Assembly (NCBI RefSeq): GCF_004212215.1 | Contig: NZ_QVFV01000003.1 | Span: forward strand, 379,969 to 443,968 | Direction of reading: 5' to 3' | Length of the DNA stretch: 64,000 nt | Source: Leptolyngbya iicbica LK | GTDB lineage: Bacteria > Cyanobacteriota > Cyanobacteriia > Phormidesmidales > Phormidesmidaceae | Shown: one piece after another, positions 1 through 9,860 of the stretch | Numbering within the stretch: position 1 is the stretch's first letter | Layout of the letters: every line of letters starts with the position of its first letter | Notes under the pieces: model-generated | What the model saw: only the letters and a program-made list of their open reading frames with translations | Told to the model about the DNA's origin: nothing | Database searches by the model: none | Made by a program: the position numbers and the translations under genes

Positions 1-175
1 CTCAAGGGCTGATGGTTCGTATCTTCAGCTTATGGCGAGTGAGCTTTTTTACTGACTGAGCGATTTATCAAACATCCTCTTAGGCTCACTAGTCCACCAT
101 CCCCAAGGCATATGGGAAATTGAACCACTTCTTTCAGATCTCTTAGTATTTGCGCAGGAATCCCAACGCGAAGTT

Positions 176-577
176 TTGTTGGCCTGGGTGGGACGCCAAA
201 ATGTTGGTAGCCGTAAACAGTGGAATCGTGTCGTCAAGCGTTACCACTCTAAACTGAATTTCGTAGAATTGGGGAAACGTGATGCTGAGTTTGTTTCTCA
301 ATTTTTGCAGGCATGTGACTGGGGTTTATCAACTACTCAGTTTGAGTTTCTAGGGAAAAGCAGCTCAATTTCAGCAATGTTGTGCCATGGATTAACGATT
401 CTATTTAACGAGAAAAATCCCGATTTTAATGTCGAAAGCCAACTTTCTCCCTTCTATTCAAGAGAACAAATTTCGTTTGGCCTTCCAGATTCTTTAGTAC
501 CAATTAAACATCCATGTCTTTCCAAAAATGCTCGAATCGCTCAAAAATTCTCAGAAGTTCTGGCTTGTGAGTTGTGA
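176..577 (+). CDS. Hypothetical protein, probably 5'-truncated or broken
   Basis: The product is not recognised. The usable start is a TTG codon at 176, but the same frame is open back to a TGA at 53-55 and reads like protein on both sides of that stop, with no ATG or GTG between 56 and 176. This suggests that the gene is a 3' fragment, or that it carries an in-frame nonsense mutation or small indel near position 53. The translated 133 residues have no membrane segment and no motif I can name. Base composition is more AT-rich than the housekeeping genes further right. It lies next to an insertion sequence, which fits a decaying region. Coding status is uncertain. Confidence 0.35.
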   Translation: MLAWVGRQNVGSRKQWNRVVKRYHSKLNFVELGKRDAEFVSQFLQACDWGLSTTQFEFLGKSSSISAMLCHGLTILFNEKNPDFNVESQLSPFYSREQISFGLPDSLVPIKHPCLSKNARIAQKFSEVLACEL

Positions 578-689
578 AGCCAGCTATCCGTAACACCAAC
601 ACCAGAGCAATTTTATAGCTCTTTCCAGTTTAGTGAGGTGCGCTTAATACTGCTTGAATTGCTCTGAGCAACGGTCATGAAAGCTTATA

Positions 690-720
690 CCGATCTGAAA
701 TGAAGTTGAGCATAATGAGC
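690..720 (+). repeat. Left terminal inverted repeat of the IS630 element
   Basis: It starts CCGATCTGAAATGAAG and pairs with the reverse complement of 1805-1836, which starts CCAATCGGAAATGAGG. A TA dinucleotide lies immediately outside at 688-689. Confidence 0.8.
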
Positions 721-845
721 GGAGTGTCCTTTACTGCGGTTTAGCAAGGGCCCGACTTTTTGTTTTTGAGATCAGCGAGACGGCTGAGTACCTAGAAAAA
801 AGCCTCAAGCAAGCTCAGCGAGGAAGTCAAAAAGAACGTCTGCTG

Positions 846-1247
846 ATGCTGTGGTGGGTCAAAACGGGGCAAGTTAGCCAGCGCCAGGAACTCCATGAGC
901 GTCTTGGTCGGAGCCCCGCCACCGTGACCCGTTGGTTAGCGACTTACCGACAAGGTGGACTCTCCGCGTTGTTAACGGTCAAGACTGTCCCAGGAGCGAC
1001 CCCCAAAATTCAAGGGGCCGCCTTGAGTAAACTGAAACAACAACTGGAGTCGGCAACTGGCTTCAGCAGCTATGGAGAGATTGTCGAGTGGCTGCGAGAA
1101 GAGTGTGATTTAGACCTGAAGTACGATACGGTCAATCGCTTTGTACGTGAGAAGTTGCAAGCCAAACTCAAGGTGCCTCGCCCGCAAAGCCTCAAACAAC
1201 ACACCGCCGCCGTGAACGGCTTCCAGCAAACTTCCGCCCGGTCTTGA
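846..1247 (+). CDS. IS630 transposase, N-terminal (helix-turn-helix) part
   Basis: This is the DNA-binding half of an IS630-type transposase. Residues about 12-35 (QRQELHERLGRSPATVTRWL) form the typical helix-turn-helix that binds the transposon ends, followed by a second winged-helix-like segment. The frame is open upstream to a TGA at 696 and the extra codons read like the usual N-terminus, but they contain no ATG, GTG or TTG, so the annotated start is ATG 846 and a non-standard upstream start is possible. The frame ends at TGA 1245, and the DDE half continues in the -1 frame from about 1226. Adding one A to the AAA run at 1228-1230 would fuse both halves. It is either a programmed-frameshift product or a frameshift mutant. 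Confidence 0.75.
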   Translation: MLWWVKTGQVSQRQELHERLGRSPATVTRWLATYRQGGLSALLTVKTVPGATPKIQGAALSKLKQQLESATGFSSYGEIVEWLREECDLDLKYDTVNRFVREKLQAKLKVPRPQSLKQHTAAVNGFQQTSARS

Positions 1248-1801
1248 GGGAGTTCCAAACACTGCTCGATATCCCGAAACTGCGCTATCTGACTCAAGAT
1301 GAGAGTCGGATAGGCCGTAAAACCGAGACCTCACGGGTGATTACGGCGAAAGGAGTCAAACCGAAAGCCAAAGTGGCGTGGCCTCGGGAAGCCTTCTGGC
1401 TGTACGGGGTCGTTGAACCCTTGAGTGGTTGGCACTGGACTCAACAGCATGACCACCTGAATAGTGAGCATTTTCAGCAGTTTATCGATGACCTCTCTCA
1501 CGCCTTGGGCGATACGGTTGTCGTGATGCAGCTAGATGGAGCCCCGGCTCATCGCGCTAAAGCCCTTGTCTGGCCCGATAACCTCATCCCAGTTTTTCAA
1601 CCACCCTATTGTCCTGAGGTGAATGCGATTGAGCGCCTATGGCAGTATCTCAAGCGACAGTGGAAGGGCGAAAACTTTGACTCTTTAGCAGCATTGAGGC
1701 AGCGAGTGGAGCAAGCGTTAACCCACCTCAGTGCCTCGCGGGTGCAGTCGCTAACCTCCTTTGATTTTATTCTCGATGCGCTGCTACAAGCCGCATTCTA
1801 G
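1244..1801 (+). CDS. IS630 transposase, C-terminal DDE catalytic part
   Basis: This is the catalytic half of the IS630 transposase. The DDE residues are visible: the first Asp in LTQDESRIG, the second in QLDGAPAHRAK, and the final Glu in the PEVNAIERLWQYLKR block, which is diagnostic for IS630/DDE_3. The nominal start is a TTG at 1244, overlapping the stop of the upstream frame by four bases, and no clear ribosome-binding site precedes it. It is therefore more likely to be made as a fusion by -1 frameshifting, or to be dead. The stop at 1799-1801 is close to the right terminal repeat. Confidence 0.8.
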   Translation: MREFQTLLDIPKLRYLTQDESRIGRKTETSRVITAKGVKPKAKVAWPREAFWLYGVVEPLSGWHWTQQHDHLNSEHFQQFIDDLSHALGDTVVVMQLDGAPAHRAKALVWPDNLIPVFQPPYCPEVNAIERLWQYLKRQWKGENFDSLAALRQRVEQALTHLSASRVQSLTSFDFILDALLQAAF

Positions 1802-1804
1802 ACG

Positions 1805-1836
1805 GCTCTATTCTGCTCACCCTCATTTCCGATTGG
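1805..1836 (-). repeat. Right terminal inverted repeat of the IS630 element
   Basis: Read on the minus strand it begins CCAATCGGAAATGAGGGTGA and matches the left end. The TA target copy is at 1837-1838. Confidence 0.8.
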
Positions 1837-1838
1837 TA

Positions 1839-2189
1839 TGAGAACCGCTACATTCTATAAAACGCTTGAGGGTGCTAGGCATATTTACAATAGGTCATAT
1901 TGTTGAAGTTATTTGAGCGATATAGATGAGGGAGAAATTGCGATCTCACGCTACCTTTATAAACTACGTCGCTGGTGACACAAAGCCGCCCTGCTCCAAG
2001 CTTCTGACCTTTTTCGCTGCCTTCTGAGTTACGAGAATTTTGGCATCTCTGTGTCTGTAGATTCTCTCAAGCAGTAATTTTGGCGAATCCACTTGCACTC
2101 CTTGTAAATTAGGATTGCGTTGGAACACTAATTAACAAGCAGAGTTTGGCTGAGTCTGTGAATGCACGGTCAAGTCCGTTACTACTTAA
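1839..2189. other. Gene-free stretch between IS630 and a gene remnant
   Basis: No open frame of coding quality is visible on either strand. The segment is AT-rich and lies between the right end of the insertion sequence and the first readable codon of the glycosyltransferase stub, so it may be heavily degraded coding DNA. I see no hairpin followed by a T run. Confidence 0.4.
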
Positions 2190-2330
2190 TTACAGGCAGC
2201 GCTACAGTCCCAAGAAGAACGTACCCAACGTGGCCTTAACGCCCAGCGCTGCGCCAAAGATCACTACAGTTGGGATGCGATCGCCGAAAGCGCGATCGCA
2301 ATTTATCAAAACCTTCTGGGCAACCAATAG
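2190..2330 (+). pseudogene. 3' stub of a glycosyltransferase gene
   Basis: One short frame opens after a TAA at 2187-2189 and reads 46 codons to a TAG at 2328-2330. It ends in a pattern typical of GT4/GT1-type glycosyltransferase C-termini: a QRCAKDHYSWDAIAESAIAIY block followed by QNLL. In intact enzymes this is the last helix that packs back onto the N-terminal Rossmann domain. Nothing upstream matches the rest of such an enzyme, so only the tail survives. A 130-codon frame overlaps it (2146-2538) but has poor coding character. That this is a remnant of an exopolysaccharide or lipid glycosyltransferase is inferred from the tail motif alone. Confidence 0.55.
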
Positions 2331-2568
2331 GCTCACAAACGGTCATGCCTATTTAGCAATAATGCCGATAACGTGCCCAAGTCGTAACTGCCGGAACTCC
2401 CTCTGCAGACAATCACTATTGAACATCCAATCCACATCCACTCACTTACCCGAGCCGCCAATACTCACCACGTCAAGATCCCAATTGTCAACAGAACGAT
2501 TTCCCCATAGAGCGTTTTTGCTATTCTCGCTATGCTAATAGCACACGTATTCGCCCTTACATCTGCCC

Positions 2569-4482
2569 GTGTATTCCGAAGAGCGCCCCACCTTAGTCAA
2601 AGATCCTGAACGGCTCGAAACTATCCTCAAAGAGCTGCCTCTAGAACCCGGCGTCTACTTTATGAAAGATGCGCGGGATCAAATTCTCTACATCGGCAAA
2701 TCGAAAAAGCTGCGGAATCGGGTGCGATCGTACTTCCGCGACACCCATCGCCACATGCCGCGCACAGCCATCATGGTGATGCAGATCGTCGATATCGAAT
2801 TTATCGTCACTGACACTGAGGCCGAAGCCCTCGCTCTCGAAGCCAATCTGATCAAGCAGCACCAGCCTCACTTCAATGTCCTGCTCAAAGACGACAAAAA
2901 ATATCCCTACCTTTGCATCACGTGGTCGGAAGATTATCCCCGCATTTTCGTCACCCGGAAGCGCCGTAAAAACCTGAAGGATCGCTACTACGGCCCCTAT
3001 GTCGATGCCGGACTGTTGCGCCGCACTCTCAGCATTGCCAAGCGGACTTTTCCACTACGTCAGCGTCCCCAGCCGTTATTCAAAGATCGCCCTTGCCTGA
3101 ACTACGACATTGGGCGCTGTCCCGGCGTCTGCCAAGAGCTGATCTCCTCCGAGGATTATCACAAAACCGTGCAGCGGGTAGCGATGGTGTTCCAAGGCCG
3201 TACAAATGAATTGGAGACCATTCTCACCCAACAAATGGAAAAAGCGGCTGAAGAGTTGCGGTTTGAGCAAGCTGCCCAAATTCGTGATCAGCTCCAGGGA
3301 TTGGAGCGGTTGACAGCCCATCAAAAGGTCGCACTGCCAGATGATACGGTATCACGGGATGCGATTGCCCTCTCCAGCGATGACCAGTTTGCCTGCATTC
3401 AGCTCTTCCAGATTCGGGCCGGCCGCCTAGTAGGACGGCTCGGCTTCAATGCCGATGCCCAAGCCGGCACCCCGGGTGAAATCCTCCAGCGGGTATTGGA
3501 AGAGCATTACTCCATGGTCGAACCGATTGAGATTCCAGCTGAACTTCTAGTGCAGCATGAGCTTCCTGATGCCGATATTTTGGCGGAATATCTGACTGAG
3601 CGGCGCGGTCGCAAAGTAGTGATTGAGGTACCCCAGCGACAGACTAAAGCCGAGTTAGTCGAAATGGTCGAACGCAACGCCCAATATGAGCTGGTACGCA
3701 CTCAGAAAGTCGCAGATCGCAACGCTCAGGCCATGCAAGACTTGGCTGAAATTCTCGATTTACCCGATCAGCCAAAACGCATCGAAGGCTACGACATTTC
3801 TCACATCCAGGGTTCCGACGCCGTCGCCTCCCAAGTCGTCTTTATTGACGGAATGCCTGCCAAACAGCATTATCGACACTACAAAATCAAAAATCCAGCA
3901 GTCCGAGCTGGGCATTCTGACGACTTTGCCAGTATGGCCGAGGTGATCCAGCGGCGGTTTCGGCGATATGCCACTGACCCCAACAAACAGCGAGTAGGCA
4001 ACCCCGACTGGCCCGATCTAGTGATGATTGACGGTGGCAAAGGGCAACTTTCGGCAGTGGTGGAAGTGCTGCGGGAGCTCAACTTGCTGCAGGAGTTGAA
4101 CGTGGTCAGTCTAGCCAAAAAGCGTGAAGAAATTTTCGTGCCTGGGGAATCTTTGCCCCTTAAAACCGAGGCTGAACAACCCGGTGTGCAACTGCTCCGG
4201 CGATTGCGCGACGAAGCCCATCGCTTCGCCATCAGCTTTCACCGCAAGAAGCGAACAGATCGGATGCGGCGATCGCGTCTATCCGATATTCCCGGTTTAG
4301 GCCAACATCGCCAAAAGGAACTGCTGGCAGCCTTTCGCTCTATCGACTACATCCGCGAAGCCACCACAGAACAACTGGCACAAGTTCCTGGCATTGGTCC
4401 CCACATGGCGCAGCAGATTTACGAATACTTTCACCCCGCCACTAGGGATGACTATCAAACAACCGCTAGACAAGTGATTTAG
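2569..4482 (+). CDS. uvrC: UvrABC excinuclease subunit C
   Basis: UvrC makes the 3' and 5' incisions around bulky DNA lesions after UvrA/UvrB damage recognition. Domain order is complete: GIY-YIG nuclease at residues about 24-105 (GVY at 28-30, YIG at 41-43), a Cys-containing segment near [13 protein letters not shown], the UVR helical UvrB-contact motif at about 215-250, the RNase H-like 5' nuclease with the [10 protein letters not shown] strand near 484-494, and a tandem helix-hairpin-helix at about 570-620. At 637 residues it has normal length. The start is GTG 2569; no in-frame ATG fits better. It is followed by a convergent gene, so it is transcribed alone. Confidence 0.97.
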   Translation: MYSEERPTLVKDPERLETILKELPLEPGVYFMKDARDQILYIGKSKKLRNRVRSYFRDTHRHMPRTAIMVMQIVDIEFIVTDTEAEALALEANLIKQHQPHFNVLLKDDKKYPYLCITWSEDYPRIFVTRKRRKNLKDRYYGPYVDAGLLRRTLSIAKRTFPLRQRPQPLFKDRPCLNYDIGRCPGVCQELISSEDYHKTVQRVAMVFQGRTNELETILTQQMEKAAEELRFEQAAQIRDQLQGLERLTAHQKVALPDDTVSRDAIALSSDDQFACIQLFQIRAGRLVGRLGFNADAQAGTPGEILQRVLEEHYSMVEPIEIPAELLVQHELPDADILAEYLTERRGRKVVIEVPQRQTKAELVEMVERNAQYELVRTQKVADRNAQAMQDLAEILDLPDQPKRIEGYDISHIQGSDAVASQVVFIDGMPAKQHYRHYKIKNPAVRAGHSDDFASMAEVIQRRFRRYATDPNKQRVGNPDWPDLVMIDGGKGQLSAVVEVLRELNLLQELNVVSLAKKREEIFVPGESLPLKTEAEQPGVQLLRRLRDEAHRFAISFHRKKRTDRMRRSRLSDIPGLGQHRQKELLAAFRSIDYIREATTEQLAQVPGIGPHMAQQIYEYFHPATRDDYQTTARQVI

Positions 4483-4606
4483 GCTTCACAAACATATCAA
4501 AGGCTGGACGAATGGTGTCCTAACCCAAAATCCAATTAATTTGCTAGCTGTTGCAGATCAAGCTTCTCGCCTCAATCGCTTAGTAGCAAACCAATATGAG
4601 CATCCA

Positions 4607-5245
4607 CTACTCCCACACATCTTTGAGCGCAGTACGGGCTGCTAGGTGATTACGGGTAGTTGTTAAAATTTCAGCTTCTCGCTCTAGCCGATTTTCAGTA
4701 TCAAGCATCTCCAATAGCGCTTGCTGCTCATCTGCCGCATCATATAGGTTGCTGGCAACCCAGTAAGACAACTCTTGAGGCATCGATGGAATGTTGCTCG
4801 GCAATTCAACTTCCCGACTAGTTAATTTGGCAGATAAATGAACAACGTCTCTTAGGAGCTGATCAACTTCGTGAACTAGGGTAGATAAATCTTGTTCGGT
4901 TGGCTGATCATCAATCCACTCGACTAAGCCTACCAAGTAAGGCTTTTCGCGAACATAATCTAGTACCCTAAATCTCTGCTTACCGATAGTAAGCATCTTC
5001 ATGCGATCATCGGGCAATTTTTGTGAATGCAAGACTTCGGCCGCACAACCAATGCGAGCAGGTGATTTAGTTTCGGGATCAAACATCAATACTCCAAAGC
5101 TGCGATCGCCCTGGAGTATTGTGTTCATCATGATTCTGTAGCGAAACTCAAAGATGTGGAGGGGCAAATGAGCCCCTGGAAATAAGACGAGTTCAGGTAA
5201 AGGAAACAGCGGAATTTCTCTAACAGCCAATGAAGAAGCAGGCAT
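4607..5245 (-). CDS. LON substrate-binding-domain protein (stand-alone)
   Basis: The 212-residue protein consists of the Lon N-terminal (PUA-like, LAN) domain without the AAA+ or protease parts. The start IPLFPLPELVLFPGAHLPLHIFE is the classical opening of this domain, followed by RYRIMMNTIL and a C-terminal helical bundle. In intact Lon this domain binds substrates; the function of the stand-alone form is unknown. The gene lies 158 bp downstream of rpsJ on the same strand, an arrangement that I recall as common in cyanobacteria, and may be co-transcribed with the str operon by read-through. ATG 5245 is the only suitable start. It is convergent with uvrC. Confidence 0.9.
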   Translation of the reverse strand: MPASSLAVREIPLFPLPELVLFPGAHLPLHIFEFRYRIMMNTILQGDRSFGVLMFDPETKSPARIGCAAEVLHSQKLPDDRMKMLTIGKQRFRVLDYVREKPYLVGLVEWIDDQPTEQDLSTLVHEVDQLLRDVVHLSAKLTSREVELPSNIPSMPQELSYWVASNLYDAADEQQALLEMLDTENRLEREAEILTTTRNHLAARTALKDVWE

Positions 5246-5403
5246 TTATCTTGTCTTGCCGTGATTGCGATAATAGTAATGGCTAGCAATTTTTCTTCAG
5301 CCAACCAAACAGTTTCATTGTATCGCATCATTTTTTAACATGTAGCTGAAATAGAGCTATTCCTAGCTTTACCCAAGACATCTTCCAAGAGTTGATTACT
5401 CAT

Positions 5404-5721
5404 CTAGAGTTTGACTTCGATGTCAACTCCAGCCGGCAGGTCCAATTTCATGAGTGCATCAATAGTTTTAGAAGAGGGCTGATAAATATCAATGATGCGA
5501 CGATGAGTTCGGGTTTCAAAATGCTCTCTCGAGTCCTTGTTAACGTGCGGTGATCGCAATACACAATAGATCTTCCGCTTAGTCGGCAAAGGAATTGGCC
5601 CAATTGCAGTAGCATTGGTGCGATTAGCTGTATCAACAATCTTTTCACATGAGGTATCCAGTAATCGACGATCAAAGGCCTTTAAACGAATCCGAATTTT
5701 TTGCTGCTGAATAGTTGCCAT
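5404..5721 (-). CDS. rpsJ: 30S ribosomal protein S10 (NusE)
   Basis: S10 sits in the 30S head and, as NusE, also takes part in transcription antitermination. The 105-residue protein has the family pattern: [14 protein letters not shown] near the N-terminus, then GPIPLPTKR, and the loop and tail [39 protein letters not shown]. In cyanobacteria rpsJ follows tuf in the str operon instead of opening the S10 operon as in E. coli, and that is the arrangement here. A terminator-like hairpin lies in the 126-bp gap from tuf, so expression may depend on read-through or a promoter of its own. Confidence 0.97.
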   Translation of the reverse strand: MATIQQQKIRIRLKAFDRRLLDTSCEKIVDTANRTNATAIGPIPLPTKRKIYCVLRSPHVNKDSREHFETRTHRRIIDIYQPSSKTIDALMKLDLPAGVDIEVKL

Positions 5722-5780
5722 GCAAATTACCTACAGTAGATTTTCAAGGTTCAACGTTGGCGTTAAAAGACCAACAATAG

Positions 5781-5827
5781 TGAAAAAGAGCACAAGAGGA
5801 GAGCCCCAGATAGTAGAACTCTCCTCT
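5781..5827 (-). terminator. Terminator-like hairpin between tuf and rpsJ
   Basis: On the minus strand a 9-bp perfect stem (arms 5819-5827 and 5795-5803, AGAGGAGAG/CTCTCCTCT) is followed after a few bases by a CTTTTTC stretch at 5782-5787. It sits just after the tuf stop codon and before rpsJ, so it could act as a partial terminator inside the operon. Confidence 0.6.
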
Positions 5828-5847
5828 AGCAGAATCAACGAAAGTGC

Positions 5848-7077
5848 TTAAGCCACGATCTTAGATACAACGCCAGCACCAACAGTCCGACCGCCTTCAC
5901 GAATAGCAAAGCGCATCCCTTGCTCGATCGCGATGGGGTTAATGAGCTTCACGGTCATCTTGATGCGGTCACCGGGCATCACCATTTCCACCGTGCTGCC
6001 ATCATCAGCAGTGTAAGCAGAAATTTCACCCGTCACATCAGTGGTACGAATGTAGAACTGGGGCTTATATCCAGCAAAGAAAGGTGTATGACGACCACCT
6101 TCTTCTTTCTTAAGGATGTAAACCTCGCCCTCAAATTCAGTATGGGGAGTGATTGTACCGGGCTTCACCAGTACCATGCCACGCTCGATGTCATCTTTCT
6201 GAACACCACGCAGCAACACACCTACGTTGTCACCCGCTTGACCTTGATCCAGCGTCTTCTGGAACATTTCAACACCCGTCACGGTGGTGCTGCGAGTGTC
6301 TTTAATCCCGACGATCTCGATGGTCTCGCCAACCTTAACAACACCCCGCTCAATCCGGCCAGTGGCAACCGTACCCCGCCCCGTAATTGAGAAGACATCC
6401 TCAACTGCCATCAAGAAGGGCTTATCAACGTCCCGCTCAGGCGTGGGAATATAGTCGTCAACGGTATCCATCAGAGCGAGAATCTTGTCGACCCACTCAT
6501 CGTCACCCTTAGCGATCGCGGCATTGGCAGTCAACGCTTCTACAGCTTTGAGCGCCGAACCAGTAGTGATAGGAATATCATCGCCTGGGAACTCATAATC
6601 ACTCAAGAGTTCACGCACTTCTAGTTCTACCAGTTCGAGAAGCTCTTCATCGTCGACTTGATCTTGTTTGTTCAAGAACACGACGAGTGCTGGTACGCCG
6701 ACCTGACGGGCCAACAGAATGTGTTCCCGAGTTTGAGGCATGGGGCCATCAGCAGCGGAGCAGACTAGAATAGCGCCGTCCATCTGAGCTGCGCCCGTGA
6801 TCATGTTTTTCACATAATCTGCGTGACCAGGGCAGTCAACGTGAGCATAGTGACGATTTGCTGTCTCATACTCAACGTGAGCCGTGTTGATAGTAATACC
6901 ACGAGCCTTTTCTTCAGGTGCGGCGTCAATATCCTCGTAATTACGGGCTTTTGCGCCACCCGCTGCAGCAAGTGCCATGGTGATTGCTGCTGTCAACGTG
7001 GTTTTACCATGGTCAACGTGACCGATGGTGCCAATGTTGACGTGAGGTTTGTTTCTTTCAAACTTCTCTCGTGCCAT
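5848..7077 (-). CDS. tuf: Elongation factor Tu
   Basis: EF-Tu delivers aminoacyl-tRNA to the ribosomal A site as a GTP complex. The G-domain motifs are intact: P-loop GHVDHGKT at 19-26, switch [10 protein letters not shown] near 81-88, NKQD near 136-139, and SAL. Domains II and III follow, with [13 protein letters not shown] and the C-terminal [13 protein letters not shown]. At 409 residues it carries the extra loop usual in cyanobacterial and plastid EF-Tu compared with the 394-residue E. coli protein. It begins 26 bp after the fusA stop codon, so the two genes are co-transcribed. This is the only tuf copy in the window. Confidence 0.98.
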   Translation of the reverse strand: MAREKFERNKPHVNIGTIGHVDHGKTTLTAAITMALAAAGGAKARNYEDIDAAPEEKARGITINTAHVEYETANRHYAHVDCPGHADYVKNMITGAAQMDGAILVCSAADGPMPQTREHILLARQVGVPALVVFLNKQDQVDDEELLELVELEVRELLSDYEFPGDDIPITTGSALKAVEALTANAAIAKGDDEWVDKILALMDTVDDYIPTPERDVDKPFLMAVEDVFSITGRGTVATGRIERGVVKVGETIEIVGIKDTRSTTVTGVEMFQKTLDQGQAGDNVGVLLRGVQKDDIERGMVLVKPGTITPHTEFEGEVYILKKEEGGRHTPFFAGYKPQFYIRTTDVTGEISAYTADDGSTVEMVMPGDRIKMTVKLINPIAIEQGMRFAIREGGRTVGAGVVSKIVA

Positions 7078-7103
7078 TTACGTTACGTGTCCCTAAACTA
7101 AAC

Positions 7104-9179
7104 CTACGCGTTCCCATTGTTTTTAGCGATGATGGCTTCTGCCACAGTCCGAGGTACCTCTTCATAGTGGCTAAACTCCATCGAAAAGATGCCACGACCT
7201 TGGGTCTTAGACCGAATATCGGTGGCATAACCAAACATCTCAGCCAAGGGAACTTTGGCAGTTACCTTGGTGATGCCTTCTTCAGATCCCATACCCTCAA
7301 TATGACCGCGACGGGCATTGAGGTCACCAATAACGTCCCCTAAGAAATCTTCAGGGACTTCAACCTCAACTTTCATCGTGGGCTCAAGGAGTACAGGAGA
7401 AGCTTTTAAGACGCCCTCACGCATAGCCATCGACCCTGCAATCTTGAAGGCTACTTCTGAAGAATCAACGTCATGATAAGAGCCGTCTATCAGTGTAACC
7501 TTTAAATCGATCACTGGATACCCGGCTAGAATACCAGATTCACAAGCCTCTTTCATCCCTTGCTCAGCAGGAGGGATGAACTCTTTCGGAATCGTTCCGC
7601 CGACAATTTTAGAAACGAACTCAAAACCGCTACCCACTTCGGTTGGCTCGACTTCGATGACAACATGACCATATTGTCCTTTGCCACCACTTTGACGAAT
7701 GAACTTGCCTTCCACTTGAGACGATTTCCGAATCGTTTCACGATAGGCGACCTGAGGATTACCGATGTTGGCTTCTACTTTAAATTCTCGCAGCATCCGA
7801 TCTACAAGAATATCTAAGTGGAGTTCTCCCATCCCAGCAATCACAGTTTGATTGGTTTCAGGATCGGTACTCACTTTAAAGGTCGGATCTTCATCCGACA
7901 GCGATTGCAACGCTTTCGAAAGCTTGTCCATATCCTGCTGAGTCTTGGGTTCAACTGCGACAGAAATGACTGGCTCAGGGATATAGAGAGATTCTAGGAT
8001 TACAGGGTCTTTCGGCTCGCAAATCGTATCTCCCGTAAAGGTATCTTTCAATCCCAAGACAGCTCCGAGATCGCCGGCTCGCAACTCGTCCACCTCGATG
8101 CGATCATCGGCTTTCATCACAATCAAGCGGGAGACCCGTTCTTTTTTGCCTTTAGTGGCATTGAGAACGTAGCTGCCTTTTTCTAAAACGCCAGAATAAA
8201 CCCGAATAAAGGTCAATCGACCGTAAGGATCTGACATTATTTTGAAGGCAAGGGCTGCAAAAGGTTCATCGTCATCGGCTGGTCGGGCTACTTCACCGCC
8301 ATCAGGAAGCATGCCCTGAATGGGCGGGACCTCGGTCGGAGCAGGCAAGTAATCTACCACGGCATCTAGCAGCAATTGCACGCCTTTATTCTTAAAGGCT
8401 GACCCACACAGCATGGGAACAATCGCTCCGGTCAACACTGCATGTCGAATTCCAAGTGCAATTTCCGACTCGCTCAACTCTTCCCCTTCCAGATACTTCT
8501 CCATCAGGGTGTCATCGGTTTCAGCGATCGCTTCAATCAGTTCCGTACGATATTTTTCCGCGACTTCCAGCATTTCGACAGGAATGTCGGTGTCGACCAT
8601 ATCCATGCCCAAGTCATCGTTGTAAATACGAGCTCGCATCTTCACCAAATCAACGACGCCAGTGAAGTCATCCTCTGCGCCAATGGGAATCTGAATCGGT
8701 ACCGCATTCGCTTTGAGGCGATCTCGAATCTGCTGATGAACCCGGAAGAAATTTGCTCCGGTTCGATCCATTTTGTTGACGAAGGCAATGCGAGGCACTC
8801 GATAGCGATTTGCTTGCCGCCAAACGGTCTCAGACTGAGGCTGAACACCACCAACAGAACAAAACACCGCAATCACACCGTCCAAAACCCGCATGGAGCG
8901 CTCCACCTCAATAGTGAAGTCAACGTGGCCAGGGGTGTCAATAATATTGATCTGATGTTCGCGCCAGTTGGTACTAATAGCCGCTGCTGTGATCGTGATG
9001 CCACGTTCACGCTCTTGAGCCATCCAATCCGTGACCGCAGTGCCATCGTGAACTTCTCCGATTTTGTGAACCACACCGGAGTAGAACAGAATCCGCTCAG
9101 TTGTCGTCGTCTTGCCAGCATCAATATGAGCGGCAATTCCGATGTTTCTAACTTTTTCGAGAGGATGAGTGCGTGCCAC
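7104..9179 (-). CDS. fusA: Elongation factor G
   Basis: EF-G is the GTPase that drives translocation. The G1 motif [21 protein letters not shown] and the later domains ([20 protein letters not shown]) are all present. I chose GTG 9179, giving 691 residues beginning [10 protein letters not shown]: a GGAG Shine-Dalgarno lies six bases upstream and this is the family's normal N-terminus. A longer reading starting at 9242 would add 21 residues unlike any EF-G. It lies 90 bp after rpsG and 26 bp before tuf on the same strand, as the central gene of the str operon. Confidence 0.97.
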   Translation of the reverse strand: MARTHPLEKVRNIGIAAHIDAGKTTTTERILFYSGVVHKIGEVHDGTAVTDWMAQERERGITITAAAISTNWREHQINIIDTPGHVDFTIEVERSMRVLDGVIAVFCSVGGVQPQSETVWRQANRYRVPRIAFVNKMDRTGANFFRVHQQIRDRLKANAVPIQIPIGAEDDFTGVVDLVKMRARIYNDDLGMDMVDTDIPVEMLEVAEKYRTELIEAIAETDDTLMEKYLEGEELSESEIALGIRHAVLTGAIVPMLCGSAFKNKGVQLLLDAVVDYLPAPTEVPPIQGMLPDGGEVARPADDDEPFAALAFKIMSDPYGRLTFIRVYSGVLEKGSYVLNATKGKKERVSRLIVMKADDRIEVDELRAGDLGAVLGLKDTFTGDTICEPKDPVILESLYIPEPVISVAVEPKTQQDMDKLSKALQSLSDEDPTFKVSTDPETNQTVIAGMGELHLDILVDRMLREFKVEANIGNPQVAYRETIRKSSQVEGKFIRQSGGKGQYGHVVIEVEPTEVGSGFEFVSKIVGGTIPKEFIPPAEQGMKEACESGILAGYPVIDLKVTLIDGSYHDVDSSEVAFKIAGSMAMREGVLKASPVLLEPTMKVEVEVPEDFLGDVIGDLNARRGHIEGMGSEEGITKVTAKVPLAEMFGYATDIRSKTQGRGIFSMEFSHYEEVPRTVAEAIIAKNNGNA

Positions 9180-9269
9180 AACGTTCTCCTTAAGCCATTC
9201 AGACAGCTCGATGTTCAGCACATCGCTGCTAACATCAAGCATCCGACGCGAACTACAAAGGTTCAGACT

Positions 9270-9740
9270 CTAATAACGATAGTGAGCGAAAGCTTTGTTG
9301 GCTTCAGCCATGCGGTGGGTTTCTTCGCGTTTGCGCACAGCACTTCCAGTCTCATTTGCCGCATCCATCAGCTCATTCGCCAACTTCATGGCCATGGTTT
9401 TACCGCCACGAGAGCGAGAAAACTGGGTAATCCACCGTAACGCTAGCGCTGTGCCCCGATCTTGACGAACTTCCATTGGCACCTGGTAAGTCGCACCACC
9501 GACTCGGCGAGCCTTAACTTCAACCAGTGGCGTCACATTTCGCACAGCCTCTTCAAAGACCTCTAAAGGATCACTGCCGGTTCGCTCAGCAATGATGGTG
9601 AAAGCGTCGTAAACAATGCCATTCGCTACGGATTTTTTACCATCCAACATGATCCGACGAATCATCATGCTAACAAGGCGACTGTTGTAAACCGAATCGG
9701 GAGGAACCACCCGTTTTTGTGCAGAAGTACGACGAGACAT
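9270..9740 (-). CDS. rpsG: 30S ribosomal protein S7
   Basis: S7 nucleates assembly of the 30S head by binding the 3' domain of 16S rRNA. The 156 residues match the standard length. Conserved blocks include [48 protein letters not shown] and the C-terminal [15 protein letters not shown]. It is second in the str operon, 120 bp after rpsL and 90 bp before fusA. The start is ATG at 9738-9740. Confidence 0.98.
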   Translation of the reverse strand: MSRRTSAQKRVVPPDSVYNSRLVSMMIRRIMLDGKKSVANGIVYDAFTIIAERTGSDPLEVFEEAVRNVTPLVEVKARRVGGATYQVPMEVRQDRGTALALRWITQFSRSRGGKTMAMKLANELMDAANETGSAVRKREETHRMAEANKAFAHYRY

Positions 9741-9860
9741 ATCTATCCTTAAGCTGAAATAGCAAACATGCTGAAAAGTTTGTGGGACTGGTTAGTTGCG
9801 GGCAAGCCCCAAGCCCTAAGGGTTGTATAGAACCACTACGAAAAAGCTGTGTGCCCGAAC

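Larger units (their letters stand above)
690..1836 (+). mobile_element. IS630-family insertion sequence
   Basis: The element is bounded by imperfect terminal inverted repeats (690-720 and 1805-1836) that match at 22 of the first 27 positions. Each repeat is flanked outside by TA (688-689 and 1837-1838), the target dinucleotide duplicated by the IS630/Tc1 superfamily. Inside are two overlapping reading frames encoding an N-terminal helix-turn-helix and a C-terminal DDE domain. The length of about 1.15 kb fits the family. The boundaries are read directly from the sequence; the family assignment rests on the TA target and the catalytic motifs. Confidence 0.85.

Noticed and set aside
2146-2538. 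130-codon frame before uvrC
   Set aside because: Composition looks random and it overlaps, in another frame, a stub with a recognisable glycosyltransferase tail.
8442-9440. 332-codon plus-strand frame opposite fusA/rpsG
   Set aside because: It is the antisense of strongly conserved genes; its translation has no family pattern and its length is a by-product of constrained codons.
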